The notes beneath the pieces are model-generated. The model had not been told where the DNA came from, did no database searches, and saw only the letters and a program-made list of their open reading frames with translations. From assembly GCA_029933365.1 (NCBI GenBank), contig JAOZOH010000165.1, positions 1 to 5,671 on the forward strand: a stretch of 5,671 nucleotides of DNA. Reading direction: 5' to 3'. Of this stretch, positions 5,662 through 5,671 are shown piece after piece; position 1 is the stretch's first letter; each line of letters opens with the position of its first letter. The DNA is from Desulfuromusa sp. (GTDB lineage: Bacteria > Desulfobacterota > Desulfuromonadia > Desulfuromonadales > Geopsychrobacteraceae). The position numbers and the translations under genes are program-made.

Positions 5662-5671
5662 ATTTAGCTAC

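Overview
The window looks like a chromosomal segment from a Gram-negative bacterium of moderate GC content. My best guess is the Desulfuromonadales (Pelobacter/Desulfuromonas/Geobacter-like deltaproteobacteria). That rests on an acetoin-dehydrogenase-type E2, a BamE-like lipoprotein and a small unnamed protein of a style I associate with that group. It is inference from protein character, not a database result. All six recognisable intact genes are on the minus strand, so transcription runs from high to low coordinates.

In order of transcription, the window opens with a dihydrolipoamide acyltransferase (5661-4624) of the acetoin dehydrogenase type. It is presumably the E2 gene of a complex whose E1/E3 genes lie beyond the right edge. 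A long, nearly perfect hairpin (about 4572-4625) closes this unit, and a candidate sigma70 promoter follows it. Next is a 580-residue CLC chloride transporter/channel with two C-terminal CBS domains (4460-2718). About 500 bp without a clear gene follows (2717-2219). On the minus strand it holds one long frame broken by only two stops, two tiny overlapping ORFs with good Shine-Dalgarno sites, and a candidate promoter. The tandem-domain universal stress protein gene (2218-1391) comes next.

Immediately after the usp stop codon, about 105 bp encodes a remnant of an IS3-family transposase, including its catalytic Glu region. Then come a 70-residue unrecognised protein with a very strong ribosome binding site (1230-1018), a stand-alone CheY-like receiver (911-507), and a BamE/SmpA-like outer-membrane lipoprotein (396-55). 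The first 54 bases hold nothing I can call.

The genes do not form one obvious pathway. The E2 belongs to carbon catabolism. CLC, Usp and the receiver look like a loose set of ion-homeostasis, stress and signalling genes, and the IS3 scar indicates past rearrangement. I see no defence system, CRISPR array, RNA gene or clearly new system. The points most worth a second look are the E2 without a visible peripheral-subunit-binding domain, the CLC without the canonical internal proton glutamate, the IS3 scar against the usp stop, and the unexplained usp upstream region.
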